Source of the DNA: Xanthostigma xanthostigma
Lineage: Eukaryota > Arthropoda > Insecta > Raphidioptera > Raphidiidae
DNA: 64,000 nt
Reading direction: 5' to 3'
NCBI GenBank assembly: GCA_963575645.1
Contig: OY754475.1
Span: forward strand, 15,166,509-15,230,508
Below the pieces are notes generated by a model. The model was not told the origin of the DNA. It did not search any database and saw nothing but the letters and a program-made list of their open reading frames with translations. Below are positions 55,272 to 64,000 of this stretch, in pieces; positions within the stretch are counted from its first letter, which is position 1, and each line of letters begins with the position of its first letter. The position numbers and the translations under genes were made by a program.

Positions 55272-56297
55272 GTCCAAGAGACGGCTGCAGAAAATGTGTC
55301 GTCATAAGGTGGACGAACGAAAATATTAGAGATGATAGTTAAGACCATAATTAAGAAAGATCGCTAAGGTTGCCTGCAAAAATCCTGCCGAAACAATGTT
55401 TTTTTAATTTGTTTATCAGTTAATAGACCAATGAAGTTAGCTTTTGACGAGGACAAAATTAATAACAGAAAACGAATGATGAGGAAGGGAATAAATTGTC
55501 GTCAGAAATACAAAAACCAAAAATTCAAATGCGTAAAAGGCCGGAGGGCTGTGGGGGGCGCGTTTTAGGGGTCAAACGCGGTGTTTCGTTATTTCCGGCG
55601 AAAGTTGACCCTCAATCGAAAAATGTTGTATGGCAATTTTGTAGATATTAAAAGGATTTACAACTTTTATGAATATTACTTTTTCACATAAACTTAAAGG
55701 TTCAAAGAAATATTGAAAAAAACGTGTTTTTCGTTTTTAAATAATAAATTACAGCTTATTTAGGACAGAGAAAGGTAAGTCTCTTGAAAATTTCATGAAA
55801 AAAAATCATTTTTGCAGGAGAAAAAAATTAAAAACGAAAAACACGGTTTTTTCAATATTTCTTTGAATCTTTAAGGTTATGTGAAAAAGTTATTTTCCTA
55901 AAAGTTGTAGATCCTTTTAATACCTACAAAATTGCCATACAACATTTTTCGATTGGAGGTCAACTTTCGCCGGAAATAACGAAAAACCGTGTTTGACCCC
56001 TACAACGCGACCCACACAGCCCTCCGGCCTTTTACGCATTTGAATTTTTGGTTTTTGTATTTCTGACGACAATTTCTTACCTTCCTCATCATTAGTTTTC
56101 TGTTATTAATTTTGTCCTTGACAAAAGCTAACTTCACTGGTCTATTAACTGATAAACAAATAAAAAAAAACATTGTTTCGACAGGATTTTCGCAGGAAAC
56201 CTTAGCGATCTTTCTTAATTATGGTCTTAACTATCATCTCTAATTTTTTCGTTCGTCCACCTTATGATGACACATTTTCTGCAGCCGTCTCTTGGAC
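55272..56297. mobile_element. Palindromic MITE with TA duplication, about 1,026 bp
   Basis: GTCCAAGAGACGGCTGCAGA and TCTGCAGCCGTCTCTTGGAC are perfect inverted ends flanked by TA (55270-55271 and 56298-56299). Arms of about 470 bases are nearly identical, including CGCGTTTTAGGGGTCAAACG against CCCTACAACGCG. The small centre lies near 55740-55830. Frames such as 55124-55348 minus and 56227-56433 minus are shared by-products of the arms. Confidence 0.87.
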
Positions 56298-56999
56298 TAT
56301 ATATAGGTAGGGAGAGGGGGGTAGCTTTGAACAGAGGCAGCTTTGAACATTGCAAAAATAAAAGAAATAATCTATGTAATGCCGGTAATAAAAGTATTTT
56401 TAATGAGGCAACACTGAGAGGTTCAACTGACAAACGTTAGGTTGCCAATACATCACAAAAAACCTAAGTTATAAACGTTCGTTATTTTGGATGTGCTCCG
56501 CCGATATTTTGTTTTCTAACACGTAAGCAAATTTCAATTTATTCAAGTAATATTTTTTTATTTATTTACAGTGTAATGACTAAATTATCTCTTTAGTCAC
56601 CTAATAAACAAAGTGATTTGATCGTTTTAAAAACTTTTAATACAAAATTATTGCAATTAGTATTGTGACTACTAACGGGGTAGCTTTGAACAAAACAACA
56701 GGGGCAGTTCTGAACATGTTCAAACCTGCCCCCATAACTATAATCGGCATAGGGATTTGCCCTAGATATCTCTATTGTCTAGACTAATGGTTTTTATTCA
56801 TCTAGGTATTATTTCGAGGGTATAAGTAGGTATAGATTTGCCTGATAATATAATTAATTATTGCTGTAACATACCTACATAATAATAGATAATCTGTAAA
56901 CTCATGCGAATTTATATTTATTAACAAAATAAAATAAGACACCTTGGTATTATGGTATTATAAAATTATACGGGATACAAGGCTAAATATAAAAACAAT

Positions 57000-57140
57000 T
57001 TTTATTCACTAGAACATCATTTATTAGTCAACGTTTCGGCAGAAATTCTTTTCTTCTTCAGGACCTATAACAAATAAATAAAACCCTACACATCTAAAAC
57101 ATAAACTTAAATTTTTTTAATAAATTTGTATACCAAATAA
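57000..57140 (-). repeat. Penelope-type terminal sequence, left inverted copy
   Basis: The minus strand reads GGTCCTGAAGAAGAAAAGAA, TTTCTGCCGAAACGTTGAC. Its partner is 58625-58740 on the plus strand (GGTCCTGAAGAAGCCAAGAA, TTTCTGCCGAAACGTTGATT). CTGAAGA and GAAAC are the hammerhead-like halves, but the intervening stem is imperfect. Confidence 0.6.
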
Positions 57141-57424
57141 TTACTTATTCGGCTTACCTTAAAAATCTCTAGTAAAAAGAAAGGATATTTTTATAATTTT
57201 TAAAATAGGTCTTTTAAAGTTTTTATTATTTTTATTATTTATGAATAAGTTTTAAAAAAAGTTTTAAATGTTTGACAATAATGATTTTAAATTATTTTAT
57301 GTTTTTAATTTTCTGACTTTTTACTAGAGATTTTTAAGGTAAGCCGAATAAGTAATTATTTGATATAGGTACAATTTTTTTTTTTTAATTTTTAGTTTAT
57401 GGTTTAGCTTAAGCAACGAATAAT

Positions 57425-58592
57425 TCTAGATGGAAAAGTCGAAAGCAGAACATTTGACTTAGGAACTTTGTTTGGACTAGTTAGGAGATAAACATACTAA
57501 AAGTCCTTACCCCTCCGAGGTACGCCCGAAGGGGGGGAGCACAAAGAAGGTCCCGTTTTTTGGTATTTTGCTTTCATCTCGAAAACGGTACGTCGTACGA
57601 AATTTTGTTGTAATACATAATGAAAGCTGATAAAATTCTCTACAACTTTAGCTTTCACACTTTTTATCTATCTCCAATCTTTGCCTAGCTATGAGCTCCG
57701 AAAAATGGTCGATTTTCAAAAATGTGTTAAATTCTCTGTAGCCCATTGTAACAATACGAATTTGTCAAAATCATTTCGTATCGCTCATCCACACTATTAA
57801 AAACACCCACACACTATTAAAAAATAACATAAGCTGGGAGTACCTCCACACAGGGCCCTCTTTCCCACTGGGCACTCTGGCACGTGCCCAGGGCCCCGCG
57901 ATCGATAGGGACCCCCTAGTTTAATGGTATACTAAGTACCTAAACTGTTTTAAACAAAAATCATCAGTGAACTATTTTTCATATACTTATTTTTTTTGTG
58001 TCCTTCATGTTAAAATTGGGAACATGATTCTTTTAAATATATGCATTTTATATCACATTCCTCGACTTAGAATCTAGAACCTTGTTTATCTATTTTCTTT
58101 GTCTATTCTAACAAAATAGTGCTCTGTTAAGGTCATAGGGGCCCCATAATCCTAATGTGCCCAGGGTCTTCAATAGGTTAAAGCTTATGTTATTTTTTAA
58201 TAGTGTGTGGGTGTTTTTAATAGTTTGGATGAGCGATACGAAATGATTTTGACAAATTCGTATTGTTACAATGTGCTACAGAGAATTTAACACATTTTTG
58301 AAAATCGACCATTTTTCGGAGCTCATAGCTAGGCAAAGATTGGAGATAGATAAAAAGTGTGAAAGCTTAAGTTGTAGAGAATTTTATCAGCTTTCATTAT
58401 GTATTACAACAAAATTTCGTACGACGTACCGTTTTCGAGATGAAAGCAAAATACCAAAAAACGGGACCTTCTTTGTGCTCCCCCCCTTCGGGCGTACCTC
58501 AGAGGGGCAAGGACTTTTAGTATGTTTATCTCCTAACTAGTCCAAACAAAGTTCCTAAGTCAAATGTTCTGCTTTCGACTTTTCCATCTAGA
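57425..58592. repeat. Large foldback, two 411-bp arms
   Basis: From TCTAGATGGAAAAGTCGAAA to its inverse TTTCGACTTTTCCATCTAGA, arms 57425-57835 and 58182-58592 are almost identical and of equal length. The 346-base spacer has its own small inverted motif (CAGGGCCC... / ...GGGGCCCC). The right arm plus 30 flanking bases recur at the window start. The 89-codon frame at 58271-58540 lies in the arm and has no domain. Confidence 0.85.
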
Positions 58593-58624
58593 TGCCCCTT
58601 ATGAGCACTCATTGACTAAACTAG

Positions 58625-58740
58625 TTTCGATGTGTAGGGTTTTATATATTTGGTATAGGTCCTGAAGAAGCCAAGAATTTCTGCCGAAACGTTGATTAAT
58701 AAATGATGTTCCAGTGAATAAAAATTGAATTTATTTATGC
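58625..58740 (+). repeat. Penelope-type terminal sequence, right copy
   Basis: Inverted partner of 57000-57140, ending AATAAATGATGTTCCAGTGAATAAAAATTG in two blocks. The pair surrounds the foldback, as expected if an inverted-terminal Penelope remnant was later invaded. Confidence 0.6.
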
Positions 58741-59179
58741 GTTGTTTATTAGCCTTTTGTGAAGTGTATAGTTATAATTTATAAGTTTGACTTTTCCACT
58801 TATAAATTAGGTTAATAAGTAATTTATAAGCGTACGAGTATATTCAGTCAAATATCTCACTTATTACATGCCAAATAAATATATTATTTTAAAAAAGACA
58901 TCCAATTTCTTTCATTTATACTTAGCGTTCAAAACTGCCCCAGGCCTGTACAAACCTGCCCCCACATGGGGCAGTTTTGAACATTTTCCCTCATTAAAAA
59001 AAATAAATTTTAATATATTCTCTGATTGATTATTTCGAATATTTATGATTTGAAATTATAGGGCAATAACTATAGTATCACATGCAATTAAAAAAAACTT
59101 TAAGAATCACTTCCAATTTTATTTATAAAAAGTTGAATAAAAAGTGTTCAAATCTGCCCCCTCTCCTTACTATATAGGT

Positions 59180-59770
59180 ATTGGAAGTCTATGTTTCCTG
59201 ACTATTTAATTAAAATGGAAAAAACATTGGAAGGGAAAATTAGTGATGGATGCGGTTTATAATAAACGACTGAAACATTGTTGCCATATTTTCTCTATTT
59301 TTTGTCATAAATGACGTCGTAGACGTGTTGTGACATCTGTTCTTGTCTATAATTAATTAATTAAGTAGTAAAATAACTTGAATAATGTAGGAATTTTTTC
59401 AGAAATGTTAAATTATTAAGTACTAAAAGTTTCATAACAACGGTAATATTTTGATATAAGCTACAGTATTTAAAAAAAAATTATCCATTTATTCCCGTAT
59501 AAAAAAAAAATTGTTGTCTGTAAAGTCGGTTTACGGACGATAGTTTTACGTGATAACGTATTCCGCTCGAATTTCATATTTAATAATACATAACCTAAAT
59601 GTTAGTTACTGTCAGGCGGAACGTGACACATTTCAGAACGTGACACATTTCGGAACGTGACACATTTCGGAACGTTACACTTTTTCGTGCATGCAGCCGG
59701 TGATTCATCAATTTATAAGACGTTATCACGTCAAAAATTATCAAAAACTCTGTAGTAGTTAGGCAACTGA
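59180..59770. other. Unassigned sequence with four GGAACGTGACACATTTC repeats
   Basis: At 59617-59680 the unit CGGAACGTGACACATTTC occurs about four times in tandem. The rest is AT-rich without recognisable genes. Confidence 0.6.
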
Positions 59771-60429
59771 CGCGCAAAAAAACATATGTCGTCCCAACCT
59801 TCTGCCGCTTGGTATTTATAGAATTTCTTTTTTTAATTTAAATATAAAACTCTCAGCAACTAAGGTCATATGCGTAAACATAAGATCAATTAAAGGTAAG
59901 TATGATTGATGAATATCAAGAACACTGAGGTATAGAATTTGTTCTTATATGATAATATAGGTGGAATCTGGACCTATTTTAAGATAAGGGGGATAAAAAT
60001 GTCAAAGAAGGTAAAAAAATGGTAAAAAATAAAAACAATTTCTGCCTCTTCGTTTTTAGGTTCTGTTAGAGCTAAATGACCGGGAAATACCACCGGCAGA
60101 AATTTTTAACCAGTTGCACCTTCTCCAAGCCACTCCTAAGAAAGTAGATTTATGATCATAAATCCACTTTCATAGGAGTGGCTTGGAGAGGGTTTAATTT
60201 CTTCCGCTGATATTCCCCGGTCATTTGGCTCTAACATAACCTAAAAACGAAGCGGTAGAAATGTTTGTTAAATTTTAACCATATTTTTTACCATCTTTTA
60301 TATTTTTTACTCCCTTTTTCTTAAAATGGGTCCAGATTCCGCCTATATATAAGAAAAAATGTTCAAAATTACTTAAAATAGCTTATGTACCAAGCGGCAA
60401 AAGGTTGAGACGAAATGTTTTTTTGCGCG
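59771..60429. repeat. Foldback centred on TGATCA, about 660 bp
   Basis: The outer arms are CGCGCAAAAAAACATATGTC / GACGAAATGTTTTTTTGCGCG, and the inner arms are GGAGTGGC.. / ..GCCACTCC. They meet at the perfect palindrome GATTTATGATCATAAATC at 60147-60164. The arms also share CTAAATGACCGGGAAATA and its inverse. Essentially no spacer is present. Confidence 0.85.
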
Positions 60430-61134
60430 ACAGCTCCCTAACTGTAATGAATGATCATTCTCTCTTTTCCCACTTTCCATGAAAAATTTTTAAAATAATA
60501 GTATTATTTAGAAAATCAGTCTCGACTCTCGACCCTCTTTAGAAGTCACGTAGTTTTCTTGTATTTTTTTAATGAAATTTAATATCAACTTTGTTTAGAT
60601 TACGTTTTTAATATTAAAATAACTGTTGAAGGAAGAATGTATGTAGTACATATTTTTTCACAATTTGTATTTAATGCTGTATGACATTACAAACTAAAAT
60701 ATTATCTTTGCATTTGAACAAAAAGGAAAGTTTAATTTTGCACGAGCTGCAATTGAACGAGAACACGGCAGTTGTGTGAAGTGAAGTGAAACGCGTCATT
60801 TAAAATAATAATATTTTCAATACAATTCTGGCGCCTTTATGCGTAATGCATAATGTGCCTCAAAGGAATGAAACAGACATATCCTACAGTTGTTCCAGTT
60901 TAAAATCCGATTCGCTATAGCTGGCTAGGGTTCGTTCGCACACACGTTTTAGTTTGTGTTCGTGCCGAAAGGTACCACAGTTGGCGCTGCTGCGCAACTA
61001 CGTTCATCCCCATTGGCGGAACATTAAACGGAACAAAAGATAATATTATTATTAGAGAATATATATTCGGCTACTTTTTTGATATTCGGTACTCGGCCGA
61101 ATGTTTCATACTCTTCGGCTGAATACCGTATACC
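60430..61134. other. Unassigned intergenic sequence
   Basis: No gene was found. ATTCGGCTACT / TATTCGGTACTCGGCCGAATG at 61060-61105, with ACGGTATTCGGCAAATCC at 62218, may be the decayed ends of an element. The GC-richer stretch 60920-61020 has no recognised content. Confidence 0.4.
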
Positions 61135-61810
61135 AAATCATGAAAAAAATTTCCAGCCAATTGGGCGACGAAACCATTCCAACTTCAAAAATATTGACAT
61201 TTGATATAATATAATGAAGTAATGAAAATTTTTGATACTGCGTGAGGTGACGCGGGTAATGGCTAGTATTTAATATGATATTTGATATTCGTTGCCAATA
61301 CTTGCCATGGTTACCTACATAATATTATGTTCTACGTCATGTAAAAATTAATCAAAGCATGACTCACTAGTTTATTTCTGACAGATCTACAACACAAAGA
61401 ACAGCTGATTTTCTTTTTTTATTTTCAAAATATTTCCGAAACTATAAAGTTTAGAAAAACAATTTTTTTACAAAACTTTCTTGCAAAAATAAATAAAATA
61501 ATATGCAGAAATGAAAAGTATACCATTATTGTATAAAAACACCGTTATAGCATATATCTCTTCAGCGAATGGCTCAATTTTTCCTAAAAACAATAGGGCT
61601 TTTCAAATTTGCGTATCAAACATCTTTCCAAAATTTGTTTTCAATCCGTTTATCCGTTTCACCTATATCGTGGTTACAGACTAACAGACAAACAGACGCA
61701 CATAGTTTTTCCAAAAATATCTATTTTGGATTCGAGGGACCTCAAAATGAAAAAAATATCGTAACATTTTGGAAAGTAAATTTTGATCTAAACTAGTACC
61801 ATTCTTCACT
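61135..61810 (-). repeat. GCATGC-family repeat, near full length
   Basis: It runs from CCAATTGGGCGACGAAACCA, through TGGCTAGTATTTAATATGAT, TGACAGATCTACAACACAAA and TAGCATATATCTCTTCAGCG, to TTTTCAATCCGTTTATCCG, ATATCGTGGTTACAGAC and AAACTAGTACCATTC. The GCATGC core itself is mutated here. Non-coding. Confidence 0.7.
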
Positions 61811-62245
61811 TGTGGGCTGAAATGGTAAAACGCACATATAACTCAAAAATGTATTTATTTTAATCACAAATTATTACATTTAATCTTTAAAATCTATCAG
61901 TGGTAAGTTGTGATGAATGAAAACAATTTTTTCAGCATTTGCTGATAGCAAACGTTGCGCTTTTCCTCATAAACTATACCCGCTTTTAAAACTAGTGGTG
62001 AACTAACAGTGATATTTTTTAGTAATAAGAACTATATTAGTAACACAATTTGATATAACGATGAACAAATAGTGCGTGTCGTGACACGGTCTACTCGCAA
62101 ATGAAACAAATACACCCGCTGCGCTGCTACCGCACGCACCGTAATAAGACCTATACTGTAACCTGTACCAACATACCAACATATATTTTGACGAATTTTT
62201 GGTGCTTCAGCGGAGAACGGTATTCGGCAAATCCACTATTCCACT

Positions 62246-63097
62246 AATAGGGTATATGCATGAATTTTTTTATATTTTTAATTCACTTTTTACATCATTA
62301 TAACACCATAAAAAATATAAACACTCTTGGAAATGTTCAAATTAATTATTAAAATAAATTTTAAAACATCGATAAAATTCGACTTGTTTGAACGCTGCCA
62401 TTTTTCGCGAGCCTTGTGTTACGTCACATGGCACGTTCTGTCAGTTCAGTGTTTGTTACTATAGTTTTACAGTTATTTTATAACAATTTTCAGTTTTAAT
62501 AGCCATTCAGACGATGGAAAAAGGTAAAAAACCATTTTATAGGTATTGCCTTGTACCAAAGTGCATAAATACTATTAGAAGTACACCCGATAAAATGTTT
62601 TTTTCGGTTCCAAGAGATGCGAAAACACGAAAACTATGGTGTAAAGTAATGAGAAGAGATGGATTTGTGGCAAAATATTCTGTCATCATGAATGCATCTA
62701 TTTTCGGTAGATTGTCCGATTGTGCTTTGACAAAACCACTTTCAATCATTGTCCTAGATGATTCCTAATTTCACCAAAACACTAAAATTGCACTAGCTAA
62801 TTTAAAACACTACAGGAATACAAATAAAAACTATTTGTCACTCAAACACTATTAGCGACGCCGAGATCAGATGACGTGACGTGCCATGTGACGTCACGTT
62901 TCGTTTCCACCAATAGTGATGCGTTTCGCAAAATTGAATTTCCCTCGCTTATTTTGCACTTTTTAATTAATATTTTTTACAATTAAAAGCGAACTAAATA
63001 GTAAAAAAATTGTTTAGGCATAATGTCCGGACAATAAAGCTTCTTGGAAAGAAAAATTATGTAAATTTAAACCACATGCATATTCCCTATTGTTATC
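62246..63097 (+). mobile_element. TIR element carrying a THAP-domain fragment
   Basis: The outer ends AATAGGGTATATGCATG and CATGCATATTCCCTATT are inverted. A stronger subterminal pair is GTTACGTCACATGGCACGT (62420) and GACGTGCCATGTGACGTCACG (62878). Between them lies one short THAP-like frame. THAP domains are the DNA-binding part of P-element-type transposases, so a P-like non-autonomous element is plausible. No clean duplication was identified. Confidence 0.6.
62514..62768 (+). pseudogene. Truncated THAP-type zinc-finger ORF
   Basis: The 84-codon frame starts MEKGKKPFYRYCLVPKCINT. It continues with MFFSVPRDAKTRKLWCKVMR and RDGF, matching the first two-thirds of a THAP domain: the paired Cys, the F-x-x-P segment and the W before CKVMRR. 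The second zinc-ligand pair (C-x2-H) and the terminal AVPTIF-type box are missing. The frame instead ends SDCALTKPLSIIVLDDS. Either splicing to a lost exon is needed or the domain is broken. Flanking TIRs suggest a transposon origin rather than a host THAP gene. Confidence 0.7.
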
Positions 63098-63129
63098 TTC
63101 AAATCTTTGATTAACGTCTGAATAGAACT

Positions 63130-63205
63130 CTTCAAATAGGTAAATAAAATTGTCGACCAATTTTTGTCTGAAAAAAATTGGTCGATAATTTTATTTATTT
63201 GTTAT
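63130..63205. repeat. Penelope-type terminal junction (inverted)
   Basis: AATAAAATTGTCGACCAATTTTTGTCTG is immediately followed by its inverse AAAAAAATTGGTCGATAATTTTATTTATT (written as two strands of one hairpin). The same sequence bounds the Penelope copy at 32432-35195. It looks like two opposed terminal fragments with nothing between. Confidence 0.65.
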
Positions 63206-63299
63206 CTTCAACTTCTATTCCAAAAAAAATTGAATTAAAAAAAATATTTTTGCACACTCCTCTATACAATAACTGATTTTCGTGTCTGTATTAAAGGCG

Positions 63300-63990
63300 A
63301 TTGTGAAATGATATATTTAACACTAGTGCCGTAAAACTGCGCAAAATAAAATGAACGTAGTCGTACTACTATTTCTATAGCAAATCACAGTACAATCGCA
63401 TGAGAATACAACGCAGCCTACAATTAGAAGTGAACGTGCTTAGAATTGAATTGTCAAAAAGTTTGAAAATTTAGTGAAAAACAATTATTTTATGACCTGT
63501 GTGACTGTCAAAACTCGTTGGTGTTCATTTTAGCATAGTGAAACACTTCGTCGTAAAATAATAATTCACGCACTAGATACATAACCTGCAATTTTGCACT
63601 ACACCTTATAAAATAGCTGTTTGACATGCATATATGCAGAAATAAGACCCAGTGCTGTAATGAAGAACAAAACGTTATACCAATTTTTTAGCAAATCAAA
63701 GTTTGTTTCTCTGTTGGTTTTTTATAATCTGCTATTAAAAGTGAAGTTTCCTCCAAAGTGAAACGTAAAAAGTTACGAAAATGAAGTGAAAACCAATTAT
63801 TTTATAGGAGACACGTGCAAGAAATAGCACAGATCTCAGGCTGATTATATTAGGTATTACTCGCGTGACTGTTAAACCTCGCTGGCAGTTATTCAGACAC
63901 CTATTACAAAATTATATTTCAACAGCCAGACAAATTGTAATGACCAAACATCCCCCCAGACGTAAAAAATAGTCAGCTGTTAGTATGAGC
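63300..63990 (+). repeat. Diverged tandem duplication, about 340-base spacing
   Basis: AGTGAAAAACAATTATTTTA, the following TGTGACTGTCAAAACTCGTTGG and AGTGCCGTAA...AGCAAATCACAG at 63320-63530 recur as AGTGAAAACCAATTATTTTA, CGTGACTGTTAAACCTCGCTGG and AGTGCTGTAA...AGCAAATCAAAG at 63650-63890. No coding was recognised. Confidence 0.55.
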
Positions 63991-64000
63991 GCGAGAGCTT

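Larger units (their letters stand above)
56309..59170. mobile_element. TIR element (GGAGAGGGGG ends), 2.86 kb, with nested insertions
   Basis: TATATAGGT flanks both sides (56300-56308 and 59171-59179). The TIRs read AGGGAGAGGGGGGTAGCTTT and, from the right, GTAAGGAGAGGGGGCAGATT. If the TIR starts with GTA, the duplication is 7 rather than 9 bases. Inner copies of GGGGCAGTTYTGAACA occur at 56700-56735 and 58928-58985. A Penelope-type terminal pair (57000-57140, 58625-58740) and a large foldback lie inside. A duplication of 8-9 bp would suit hAT, Merlin or Mutator types; no transposase is present. Confidence 0.75.

Overview
The window looks like nuclear DNA of an insect, probably a hemipteran or a similarly repeat-rich genome. 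It is AT-rich, has an intron with canonical splice sites, and carries insect-type Helitrons, Penelope-like elements, piggyBac, hAT and non-LTR elements plus tRNA-derived repeats. I found no convincing host gene, rRNA, CRISPR array or bacterial operon. Almost everything recognisable is mobile or repetitive DNA, much of it nested. Species assignment is inference only.

Layout. 1-9 kb: fragments of dispersed repeats, a 355-bp Helitron (1872-2226), foldback repeats and AT-rich DNA. 9.5-12.6 kb: a near-perfect palindromic MITE (9569-10083), then a Penelope-like fragment with a GIY-YIG nuclease inserted in a member of a local repeat family (here called GCATGC). 13.1-16.6 kb: a minus-strand Helitron split by a 3.16-kb TIR element that holds further repeats. 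17.0-28.7 kb: a degenerate TAATCG hexamer array interrupted by an approximately 8.5-kb LINE. The LINE is broken by a 1.19-kb TIR element and by a 3,002-bp DNA transposon with an intact, intron-containing DDE-like gene. 28.7-35.2 kb: a LINE RT fragment, an element carrying a tRNA-Glu-like pseudogene, and a second Penelope-like copy with nested foldbacks. 36-40 kb: a piggyBac deletion derivative that keeps only the acidic N-terminus and the cysteine-rich C-terminus, then a 1,717-bp solo-LTR-like insertion. 42.6-50 kb: another Helitron, and a 2.4-kb satellite of about 20 copies of a 120-bp unit lying between inverted repeats 6.5 kb apart. 50.4-54.9 kb: a non-autonomous hAT element with a perfect 8-bp TSD, a Helitron end next to a minisatellite, an RTE-like LINE fragment and tRNA-like repeats. 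55-64 kb: large foldbacks, one inside a 2.86-kb TIR element, and a THAP-domain fragment in a TIR-bounded element.

The best candidate for something new is the 22848-25849 transposon. It has matching TIRs, a 4-bp AATT duplication, subterminal repeats, and a 10-base first exon spliced to a roughly 670-residue protein with CFDYEKN, FCDN and DRDFAAIEK motifs. Removing it leaves the host LINE frame open across the junction, which indicates precise and fairly recent insertion. Other items worth attention are the satellite whose every unit carries CRE-like and YY1-like motifs, the trimmed piggyBac zinc-finger ORF, and hammerhead-like motifs at Penelope-type termini.
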